This document shows, one piece after another, positions 28,181 through 34,862 of a stretch of DNA of 64,000 nucleotides. Made by a program: the position numbers and the translations under genes. Origin of the DNA: Cupriavidus sp. AU9028 (lineage in GTDB: Bacteria; Pseudomonadota; Gammaproteobacteria; Burkholderiales; Burkholderiaceae); contig NZ_JAIMCG010000001.1 of NCBI RefSeq assembly GCF_019795295.1, forward strand, positions 465,157 to 529,156, written 5' to 3'. Position 1 is the first letter of the stretch, and each line of letters starts with the position of its first letter. The notes beneath the pieces are model-generated. The model was not told the DNA's origin and searched no databases. It was given only the letters and a program-made list of their open reading frames with translations.

Positions 28181-29062
28181 TCAGCGATTGGCGCGGTTCA
28201 TGAACACCAGCCGCTCGAACAGATGCACGTCCTGCTCGTTCTTCAGCAGCGCGCCGTGCAGCGGTGGAATGGCCGCCTTCTTGTCCGGGCTGCGCAGCGC
28301 CTCGGGCGGAATGTCCTCGGCCATCAGCAGCTTCAGCCAGTCGATCAGTTCGGAGGTCGACGGCTTCTTCTTCAGCCCCGGCAGGTTGCGCATCGCATAG
28401 AACGATTCCAGCGCCGCCGTCACCAGTTCGCGCTTGATGCCGGGATAGTGCACGTCGACGATGCGCTGCATGGTCTCCGCGTCGGGGAACTTGATGTAGT
28501 GGAAGAAGCAGCGGCGCAGGAACGCGTCTGGCAGTTCCTTCTCGTTGTTCGAGGTGATGATCACCAGCGGACGATGACGCGCCTTCACCAGTTCGCGCGT
28601 CTCGTAGACGTAGAACTCCATCCGGTCCAGTTCGCGCAGCAGGTCGTTGGGGAACTCGATGTCCGCCTTGTCGATTTCGTCGATCAGCAGCACCACCGGC
28701 TCGTCGGCCTCGAACGCCTGCCACAGTACGCCCTTGACGATGTAGTTGCGGATATCGTGGACGCGGTCGTCCCCCAGCTGCGAGTCGCGCAGCCGCGAGA
28801 CCGCGTCGTACTCGTACAGGCCCTGCTGCGCCTTGGTGGTCGACTTGATATGCCATTGCAGCAGCGGCATGCCCAGCGCCGCGGCGACTTCCTCTGCAAG
28901 CATGGTCTTGCCGGTGCCCGGCTCGCCCTTGATCAGCAGCGGACGCTGCAGCGTGCGAGCGGCGTTCACCGCGAGCTTCAGGTCGTCGGTGGCGACGTAG
29001 TGCTCGCTGCCTTCGAAGCGGGTGGAGGAGGCCGCGGTCGCGGCGGATCGGGTGTCGTTCAT
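28181..29062 (-). CDS. MoxR-family AAA+ ATPase
   Basis: 293 residues. Walker A GEPGTGKTMLAEE, Walker B VVLLIDEIDKADIEFPNDLL, sensor IITSNNEKELPDAFLRRC and the C-terminal lid. The sequence LQWHIKSTTKAQQGLYEYD is typical of the CoxD/MoxR branch. With the CoxE-like VWA protein two genes downstream it forms the MoxR-VWA pair known to remodel or activate metalloenzymes. The target is not evident here; two cytochromes c lie divergently 600 bp away. Confidence 0.93.
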   Translation of the reverse strand: MNDTRSAATAASSTRFEGSEHYVATDDLKLAVNAARTLQRPLLIKGEPGTGKTMLAEEVAAALGMPLLQWHIKSTTKAQQGLYEYDAVSRLRDSQLGDDRVHDIRNYIVKGVLWQAFEADEPVVLLIDEIDKADIEFPNDLLRELDRMEFYVYETRELVKARHRPLVIITSNNEKELPDAFLRRCFFHYIKFPDAETMQRIVDVHYPGIKRELVTAALESFYAMRNLPGLKKKPSTSELIDWLKLLMAEDIPPEALRSPDKKAAIPPLHGALLKNEQDVHLFERLVFMNRANR

Positions 29063-29663
29063 GTCGCGGTGTGGGAACTGGAAATGGGTCGGAGCAGGGT
29101 CGAAGCCAATGCCAAGGATCGTTCGGGAGAGCCGTGCCGCGCAAGCGCCGATGGCACCGATCGCCGCGCTGTCGCCGCGGCATTGGTGGAAACCCCGAGG
29201 GCGGCTTTGCGACACTGCGGGCCGTTGCCCTTGCCCCGGCGATGCCGCACGGCACGCCCCTTTTCGGCCCGGCCATCGGCGCGGTGCAATTCGGCAAAAC
29301 AGGCAAAAAATCCGGGAAAAACCCGCTGAAACGCGCCTTGTGCCATTCCTCGGCACGGGTCGGAAAACGGGCCGGAATGGGCCAGTATAAAAGACCTTTT
29401 CACCCCGTGCGCATCGGGGGAGGCCGTCTGGACAGTCGCGTGCCGCCTGCTGTACACTGCGCCGGTTTGACGCGCCCCACGTCCGATCCCTCCTCGCGCC
29501 GCCGCGCGCGTTCCCCACCTGTGCGGCAGCACCGGAGCCGCGATCACGATTACGGGTCAGCATCAGGCAGATGCCCGGCCCCGGTCTTGCCTCTGCCTGG
29601 AAGTTCATGGCTTGCTCGACGGCAAGGCCATGCGGGGTTTTCCACTTCCAAACAGCGACGACA
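29063..29663. other. Long intergenic region between moxR-type and cytochrome c genes
   Basis: 601 bp with no protein-like frame on either strand: the open frames here have Arg/Pro/Ser-rich random composition. It contains AT pockets, including TATAAAA at 29386-29392 and a promoter-like element at 29429-29458. The latter would give the cytochrome c mRNA a leader of about 200 nt. Confidence 0.6.
29429..29458 (+). promoter_or_regulatory. Candidate sigma70 promoter for the cytochrome c genes
   Basis: TGGACA, an 18-bp spacer, then TACACT: five of six matches to the -35 consensus and four of six to the -10. It points toward the cytochrome c gene at 29664. Predicted by eye only. Confidence 0.35.
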
Positions 29664-30008
29664 ATGAAAAAGCTCCTCGGAATGGTGCTGGTCGCGGCCG
29701 CAACGGCCGCGCAGGCGCAGGAAGTCAAGGGCAATGTGGAGGCAGCCAGAGACAAGGTCGCGATGTGCATCGGGTGTCATGGGATTCCCGGTTACCGCGC
29801 CTCGTTTCCGGAAGTGTATGACGTACCGTTGATCGGCGGCCAGAACGCCAGGTACATCGAGAACGCGCTGAAGGACTATCAGAAGGGCGTGCGCAAGCAC
29901 CCCACGATGCGAGGCATCGCCGCGACCCTGACCGACCAGGATATCGCCGATGTGGCGGCCTACTACGCCCAGCAGAAGCCGGGCTCCGCCAACAATCCGC
30001 AGAAGTGA
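29664..30008 (+). CDS. Small class I cytochrome c (periplasmic)
   Basis: 114 residues with a signal peptide (KKLLGMVLVAAATAAQA, cleavage before QEVKG) and a single haem site CIGCH, with a C-terminal Met region (HPTMRGIAATLTDQDIADVAAYYA). Typical monohaem class I electron carrier of about 10 kDa. The start at 29664 gives the clean signal peptide. The second cytochrome gene begins 11 bp after its stop, so both are presumably cotranscribed. Electron partners are not identifiable here. Confidence 0.93.
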   Translation: MKKLLGMVLVAAATAAQAQEVKGNVEAARDKVAMCIGCHGIPGYRASFPEVYDVPLIGGQNARYIENALKDYQKGVRKHPTMRGIAATLTDQDIADVAAYYAQQKPGSANNPQK

Positions 30009-30019
30009 GGGACAGGGAC

Positions 30020-30433
30020 ATGACGACGCTGAACACGCTCTGCCGCGCGCCCCGCGCCTTCGTGCTCGCCGCCGCGGTGCTGGCCGCACCGGTGACCGGC
30101 GCGCAGGCTGCCGATATCGCCGCCGGCAAGGCGCTGGTGGAAAAGGCCAACTGCGCCGCCTGCCATGGCGCGGACATGAAGACGCCGATCGCACCGGAAT
30201 ACCCCAAGCTCGCCGGACAGCACGAGAGCTACCTGTACCACGCGCTGGTGGCCTACCAGATCAGCGGCAATCCGCAGGTGGGTCGCGCGAACGCGATCAT
30301 GCAGGGCCAGGTCAACGCCAATCCGGGTATCGTCGGCAAGGACGGCAAGCCGCGACCGTTTACACGGCAGGAACTGCGCGACATGGCGGCTTATATCAGC
30401 TCGCTGCGCGGGGACCTGGTGTTGAAGAAGTAG
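30020..30433 (+). CDS. Small class I cytochrome c (periplasmic)
   Basis: 137 residues, signal peptide (APRAFVLAAAVLAAPVTGAQA, cleaved before ADIAAG), one haem motif CAACH followed by GADMKTPIAPEYPKLAGQHESYLYHAL, and a FTRQELRDMAAYISSLRG C-terminus. It belongs to the same group as the preceding gene. AGGGAC lies before the ATG. Its stop is only 9 bp from the end of a broken Doc-type toxin gene on the opposite strand. Confidence 0.93.
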   Translation: MTTLNTLCRAPRAFVLAAAVLAAPVTGAQAADIAAGKALVEKANCAACHGADMKTPIAPEYPKLAGQHESYLYHALVAYQISGNPQVGRANAIMQGQVNANPGIVGKDGKPRPFTRQELRDMAAYISSLRGDLVLKK

Positions 30434-30442
30434 AGCAGCATG

Positions 30443-30652
30443 CTACGGGTGGTCTCTCCTCTTTCGAGTGCAGTGGGCGGCCAGCTCGAATAGATCGTCG
30501 ACACCTTCGTAGTATTGAGCCGTCTGCACTCGATTCAGGGCTCCCTCGAGGTAGCCGGCATGCTCTCCGGCCAGCCCGATCTCGGTTTCCAGGATCAGGT
30601 CGTGGATCTCACGGACCTGATCGGCGGGAATCGAGATGAACTGCGCGATCAT
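30443..30652 (-). pseudogene. Truncated Doc (death-on-curing) toxin gene
   Basis: 69 codons matching the first half of Doc, a Fic-fold kinase toxin. ISIPADQVREIHDLI, GYLEGALNRVQTAQYYEGVDDLFELAA aligns with P1 Doc (ISPEELIALHD; IIGRVQARVAYEEITDLFEVSA). After ...LFELAA the frame continues with an unrelated HCTRKRRDHP and stops. The catalytic loop (HxFxDxNKRT) and the whole C-terminal half are missing, and the cytochrome c gene occupies the place where they would be. The start overlaps the stop of the preceding small gene as ATGA. It therefore looks like a 3'-deleted, inactive toxin. Confidence 0.75.
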
Positions 30653-30870
30653 CGCTTCGCGAGCCGCTTGATGACTTCGTTGTGCTTGGCGATGACCAGG
30701 CGCGCCTTGTCGGAAACCGTGGCGGATGGGGCTCGCACTACCTCGAGAACCCGGCCCTCGCTTTCCTTGACAGTCACCACGCTCGCCTGAGCCACCTCCC
30801 AAGTGCTGGTGGCGGGAACCCGCACGCGCGTCTTCAGCGGAACGTTGTACTTCTCGAGGGCCTTGCTCAT
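30649..30870 (-). CDS. Small protein, possible antitoxin partner of the broken Doc gene
   Basis: 73-residue basic protein (LKTRVRVPATSTWEVAQASVVTVK... ending VIKRLAKR) that I do not recognise. It directly precedes the Doc remnant with a four-base ATGA overlap, the arrangement usual for antitoxin-toxin pairs. It does not resemble classical Phd. If it is an antitoxin it has outlived its toxin. No RBS of note; the ATG at 30870 is preceded by GGAG about 8 bp upstream. Confidence 0.6.
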   Translation of the reverse strand: MSKALEKYNVPLKTRVRVPATSTWEVAQASVVTVKESEGRVLEVVRAPSATVSDKARLVIAKHNEVIKRLAKR

Positions 30871-30960
30871 GTCGACTCCTGGTGTTGTCCAAGTATACCG
30901 CTGCACAGACAGGGCCGGCCGGGATCTTGCATGGGCCAACCGCTGGGCCTTCCCTTCCGC

Positions 30961-32040
30961 CTAGTTGCCCGACCCGCGCGCCAGCCGGCGGTCGCGAACC
31001 GCCTGGGCCAGCGTTTCCAGCACCTGCACGGAATCATCCCAGCCGAGGCAGGCGTCGGTGACCGACTGGCCGTAGGTCAGCGTTTCCACCGGTGCGCCCT
31101 GCACGTGGTCCTGCCGCCCGGCGATCAGATGCGATTCCACCATGACGCCGATGATCCGTTCCTCGCCCGCGGCAAGCTGGCGGGCAATGTCCTGGCACAC
31201 CGGGATCTGGTTCTCGTGCTTCTTGCTGCTGTTCGCGTGCGACGCATCGATCATCAGGCGCGCGGCCAGTCCCGCCTTGGCGATCGCGTCACAGGCGGCG
31301 CCAACGCTTTCCGCATCGTAGTTGGGCGCCTTGCCACCGCGCAGGATGATGTGGCAGTCCTCGTTGCCGGCGGTCGAGACGATGGCGGAGTGGCCGCCCT
31401 TGGTCACCGACAGGAAATGGTGCGGCTGCGAGGCCGCCTTGATCGCGTCGACCGCGATCTTCACGTTGCCGTCGGTGCCGTTCTTGAAGCCGACCGGGCA
31501 GGACAGTCCGGAGGCCAGTTCGCGGTGGACCTGAGATTCGGTGGTGCGCGCGCCGATCGCGCCCCAGCTGACCAGGTCCGCGATGTATTGCGGGCTGATC
31601 ATGTCAAGGTACTCGGTGCCGGCAGGCAGCCCCATCTCGCTGATGTTCAGCAGCAGCTCGCGCGCGGTGCGCAGGCCGTCGTTGATCTTGAAGCTGCCGT
31701 CCATATGCGGATCGTTGATCAGACCCTTCCACCCCACCGTCGTGCGGGGCTTTTCGAAGTAGACCCGCATCACCACTTCCAGCTCGTTGCTGAAGCGGTC
31801 GCGCTGCACCTTGAGCAGCTTGGCATATTCCAGCGCGGCGCGCGTGTCGTGGATCGAGCAGGGCCCGATGATGACGATCAGCCGGTCGTCCATGCCGTGC
31901 AGGATCCGGTGCATGGCCTGACGGGCGCCATAGATGACGTCCGACGCCTTTTCCGACAGCGAAAACTCGCGGATCAGGTGCGCCGGCGGCAGCAGTTCCT
32001 TGAGTTCGCGGATGCGAAGGTCGTCGGTGTTCTTCAACAT
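30961..32040 (-). CDS. aroG: 3-deoxy-7-phosphoheptulonate (DAHP) synthase, class I
   Basis: First enzyme of the shikimate pathway: phosphoenolpyruvate plus erythrose 4-phosphate gives DAHP. 359 residues of the AroG/F/H type: LIVIIGPCSIHD, MRVYFEKPRTTVGWKGLINDP, the substrate Lys-Arg region GARTTESQVHRELASGLSCPVGFKNGTDG, metal ligands in IDASHANSSKKH and VMVESHL. CTGGAG precedes the ATG. Transcription appears controlled by a leader-peptide attenuator upstream (32094-32216) with Phe and Tyr codons, in addition to the feedback inhibition known for the family. Which aromatic amino acid inhibits the enzyme cannot be read with certainty. Confidence 0.97.
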   Translation of the reverse strand: MLKNTDDLRIRELKELLPPAHLIREFSLSEKASDVIYGARQAMHRILHGMDDRLIVIIGPCSIHDTRAALEYAKLLKVQRDRFSNELEVVMRVYFEKPRTTVGWKGLINDPHMDGSFKINDGLRTARELLLNISEMGLPAGTEYLDMISPQYIADLVSWGAIGARTTESQVHRELASGLSCPVGFKNGTDGNVKIAVDAIKAASQPHHFLSVTKGGHSAIVSTAGNEDCHIILRGGKAPNYDAESVGAACDAIAKAGLAARLMIDASHANSSKKHENQIPVCQDIARQLAAGEERIIGVMVESHLIAGRQDHVQGAPVETLTYGQSVTDACLGWDDSVQVLETLAQAVRDRRLARGSGN

Positions 32041-32093
32041 GATGGCTCCAGTACTTTCAGTCTTGACAGGGTGGGGTGGCGCAGCGGCGGGCG

Positions 32094-32123
32094 AAAAAAA
32101 ACCGCCAGGCTGGGCTGGCGGTC
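32094..32123 (-). terminator. Attenuator terminator hairpin of aroG
   Basis: On the minus strand, ACCGCCAG-CCCAGC-CTGGCGGT followed directly by a run of T's (segments 3 and 4 of the attenuator). It lies between the leader peptide stop (32145) and the aroG start (32040). Segment 3 (CCGCCAGC, 32114-32121) is also complementary to segment 2 inside the leader peptide frame (GCTGGCGG), which would prevent termination. Confidence 0.9.
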
Positions 32124-32144
32124 TTTTGCAATCTTGGAAGGTGC

Positions 32145-32216
32145 TTACGACTGTCCCTCTCCATCCGCCAGCGGTGCGAGATCGCCAAAAAAGTAAAAGT
32201 AAAACTTGGCGGACAT
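32145..32216 (-). CDS. aroG leader peptide with Phe-Tyr codon run
   Basis: Short frame of 23 codons starting MSAKFYFYFFGDLAP. Residues 5-10 are Phe-Tyr-Phe-Tyr-Phe-Phe, coded by TTT and TAC codons. The stop is 21 bases before the terminator hairpin. Codons 2-4 contain TCCGCCA (segment 1), and codons 15-18 contain GCTGGCGGA (segment 2), fully complementary to it. Ribosome stalling on the aromatic codons would cover segment 1 and free segment 2 to pair with segment 3. No clear Shine-Dalgarno precedes the ATG, the one weak point. The peptide itself is not expected to have a function. Confidence 0.85.
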   Translation of the reverse strand: MSAKFYFYFFGDLAPLADGEGQS

Positions 32217-32321
32217 GAGGGTAGTGAGGCAGTAAGTCAGTGGCTTGAATCGATGCGCTGGAAATGCGCGCGATGCAGCGATGCTGTGAAGCGGTGTCGT
32301 GCCGCTGTTCGGCGAAGGCAA

Positions 32322-32350
32322 TTTATAGCCTGATTCCGGGGGCTTGGCAA
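32322..32350 (-). promoter_or_regulatory. Sigma70-type promoter of the aroG leader transcript
   Basis: Minus strand TTGCCA, exact 17-bp spacer, TATAAA. It lies about 105 bp upstream of the leader peptide ATG and 280 bp upstream of aroG, downstream of the tldD stop. It therefore gives aroG its own transcript with a leader of roughly 270 nt. Confidence 0.65.
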
Positions 32351-32418
32351 GCGCCTTGCACGCCACGCTGTTGCGCGATGACCGCAAGGCACCTGTGTTT
32401 TCCCCCAGATTCGCTCGC

Positions 32419-33879
32419 TCAGGCGGTGCCGCCGACCGTCATGTTCTCGATCCGCAGCGTCGGCTGGCCGACCCCCACCGGCACGCTCTGGCCTTCCTTG
32501 CCGCACACGCCGATGCCGGAGTCCAGCCGCATGTCGTTGCCGATCATGGTGACGTCCTTCAGCGATTCCGGGCCGTTGCCCACCAGCGTCGCGCCCTTCA
32601 CCGGGGCGGTGATCTTGCCGTCCTCGATCAGATAGGCTTCGCTGGCGGAGAAGACGAACTTGCCGTTGGTGATGTCCACCTGGCCGCCGCCGAAGTTGAC
32701 GGCATAGAGTCCGCGCTTGACGCTGGCGATGATCTCCTGCGGGTCGCGGTCGCCGTTCAGCATGTAGGTGTTGGTCATGCGTGGCATCGGCAGCGCGGCG
32801 AAGCTCTCGCGCCGGGCGTTGCCGGTGACCGGCATCTTCATCAGGCGCGCGTTCAGCGTGTCCTGGATATAGCCGCGCAGGATGCCGTCCTCGATCAGCG
32901 TGGTGCACTGGGTCGGATTGCCCTCGTCGTCCAGGTTCAGCGAGCCGCGGCGGTTTTCCAGCGTGCCGTCGTCCACCACCGTGACGCCCTTGGCCGCGAC
33001 GCGCTCGCCGATCAGGCCGGCGAAAGCCGACGAGCCCTTGCGGTTGAAGTCGCCTTCCAGCCCGTGGCCGACCGCCTCGTGCAGCAGCACGCCGGGCCAG
33101 CCCGGGCCGAGCACCACCGTCATCGCGCCGGCCGGGGCAGGGCGCGCTTCCAGGTTGACCAGTGCCGACGCCACCGCTTCGTCGACGTAGCCACGCAGAC
33201 GTTCGTCGTCGAAATAGCCGTAGTGATAGCGGCCGCCGCCGCCGGAGGTGCCGATTTCCCGGCGCCCGTTCTGCTCGGCGATGACCGTGACCGACACCCG
33301 CACCAGCGGGCGCACGTCGGCAGCGATCACGCCGTCGCTGCGGGCCACCAGCACCACGTCGTACTCGCCCGCCAGGCCCGCCATCACCTGCACCACGCGC
33401 GGGTCCTTGGCGCGCGCCATCTTTTCCACGCGCTCGAGCAGCGCGACCTTCTCGGCGGCGGGCATCGAATCGAGCGGGTCGTTCGGCGCGTAGAGCCCGC
33501 GTCCCGTATGCGAGACCAGCGTGCCGGCGACCTTGGTGCGCCCGCTGCCGACCTTGCCGATGGTGCGCGTCGCGGCGCTCGCCTGCATCAGCGCTTCCAG
33601 GCTGATTTCGTCGGAGTAGGCGAAGGCGGTCTTGTCGCCCGATACGGCCCGTACGCCGACGCCCTGGTCGATATTGAAGCTGCCCGACTTGACGATGCCT
33701 TCCTCGAGGCTCCAGGCCTCGCTGCGGGTGTACTGGAAGTACAGGTCGGCGTAATCGACCCGGTGCGTGAAGATGTCGGCCAGCACCCGCTGCAGGCGGG
33801 CCTCGTCCAGGCCGTAAGGCGTCAGCAGCAATTGCTGCGCGGTGGCGAGATTGCGAATTCCGAGATCGCCAGCGTTCAT
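32419..33879 (-). CDS. tldD: Metalloprotease TldD
   Basis: TldD, with TldE (PmbA), forms a heterodimeric zinc protease that degrades unfolded peptides and matures some RiPP-type peptides. 486 residues, usual length. The zinc site is [11 protein letters not shown] (HExxxH). Other family features: [27 protein letters not shown] near the start and the C-terminal [17 protein letters not shown] and [21 protein letters not shown]. An AGAGGAT ribosome binding site precedes the ATG. No tldE partner lies in the window. It follows the nitrilase and yhdP genes on the same strand. Confidence 0.96.
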   Translation of the reverse strand: MNAGDLGIRNLATAQQLLLTPYGLDEARLQRVLADIFTHRVDYADLYFQYTRSEAWSLEEGIVKSGSFNIDQGVGVRAVSGDKTAFAYSDEISLEALMQASAATRTIGKVGSGRTKVAGTLVSHTGRGLYAPNDPLDSMPAAEKVALLERVEKMARAKDPRVVQVMAGLAGEYDVVLVARSDGVIAADVRPLVRVSVTVIAEQNGRREIGTSGGGGRYHYGYFDDERLRGYVDEAVASALVNLEARPAPAGAMTVVLGPGWPGVLLHEAVGHGLEGDFNRKGSSAFAGLIGERVAAKGVTVVDDGTLENRRGSLNLDDEGNPTQCTTLIEDGILRGYIQDTLNARLMKMPVTGNARRESFAALPMPRMTNTYMLNGDRDPQEIIASVKRGLYAVNFGGGQVDITNGKFVFSASEAYLIEDGKITAPVKGATLVGNGPESLKDVTMIGNDMRLDSGIGVCGKEGQSVPVGVGQPTLRIENMTVGGTA

Positions 33880-33985
33880 GAGTATCCTCTAATCGTTCGT
33901 CTGCGGCCCTGGGGTGGGGGCCGGGCCATCGGGGCGAGCGGTCGTCCTGTCGGTGCCGCTTCGCCGCGATGGCGAAAGGTCCATG

Positions 33986-34843
33986 CTACAGCACCCTGTG
34001 CCGCAATGCAGGAAGGTTCTGCCGGACTTCGTCCATGCGCTGGGGGTCGATCACGCCACTGACCACGCCTTCGCCTTCGGGCAGCACGGACAGCACCTCG
34101 CCCCACGGGTCGACCAGCATCGAATGGCCCCAGGTGCGCCGGCCGTTCTCGTGCTTGCCGCCTTGCGCGGCAGCCAGCACGTAGCACTGGTTCTCGATCG
34201 CGCGCGCCCGCAGCAGCACCTCCCAGTGCGCCTGGCCGGTGGTCCAGGTGAAGGCGGCCGGCATCAGGATCAGGCTGGCGCCGTCGCCCTCCACCATGCG
34301 GCGATACAGCTCGGGAAAGCGCAGGTCGTAGCACACCGACATGCCGACCCGGCCACAGGGTGCGTCGAAGGTGACCGGGGTGCGGCCTGCCAGGATGGTG
34401 CGCGATTCGTCGTAGCTCTCCTCGCCCCGGGTGAAGCCGAACAGGTGGATCTTGTCGTAGCGGGCGACCTGCCGGCCTTGCGGGTCGAAGGCCAGCGAGG
34501 CGTTGTGCACGCGCGCGTCGTCCTCGCACCACAGCGGCAGCGTGCCGCCGACCAGCCAGATGCCATGCCGGCGCGCCTGTTCGGCCAGGAAATGCTGGAT
34601 AGGCCCGTCGCCCTCGCGCTCGCGGATCGCCACCTTGTCGCTGTCCTTGTGCCCCATCAGGCAGAAGTACTCGGGCAGCAGCACCAGCTCGGCGCCGCCG
34701 GCGGCCGCTTCCGCGATCCTGGCTTCGGCGCGGGCAAGGTTGCGCTCCAGATCCGTCCCGGTGACGGTCTGCACGGCGGCGACGCGAAACGGGCGGCGCC
34801 CAGTGCCGGCGCCGGAAGAGGGTTGGGTATCGTCGGTTGGCAT
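33986..34843 (-). CDS. Carbon-nitrogen hydrolase, Nit1-like (deaminated glutathione amidase type)
   Basis: 285 residues of the nitrilase superfamily with the complete Glu-Lys-Cys triad: Glu in LVLLPEYFCLMG, Lys in ARYDKIHLFGF, Cys in GMSVCYDLRFPELYR. The CYDLRFPELYR segment and the WEVLLRARAIENQCYV block are typical of Nit1-like amidases, which repair deaminated glutathione. Start at 34843 chosen because the preceding in-frame residues have no family match. It is 19 bp downstream of yhdP and 106 bp upstream of tldD, a gene order common in beta-proteobacteria. Confidence 0.92.
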   Translation of the reverse strand: MPTDDTQPSSGAGTGRRPFRVAAVQTVTGTDLERNLARAEARIAEAAAGGAELVLLPEYFCLMGHKDSDKVAIREREGDGPIQHFLAEQARRHGIWLVGGTLPLWCEDDARVHNASLAFDPQGRQVARYDKIHLFGFTRGEESYDESRTILAGRTPVTFDAPCGRVGMSVCYDLRFPELYRRMVEGDGASLILMPAAFTWTTGQAHWEVLLRARAIENQCYVLAAAQGGKHENGRRTWGHSMLVDPWGEVLSVLPEGEGVVSGVIDPQRMDEVRQNLPALRHRVL

Positions 34844-34862
34844 GCTTGGCTCGCTCCCGTGG

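Noticed and set aside
29071-29667. 198-codon frame in the moxR-cytochrome c gap
   Set aside because: Arg/Pro/Gly/Ser-rich, no hydrophobic core or motif, and no ribosome binding site; regarded as chance.
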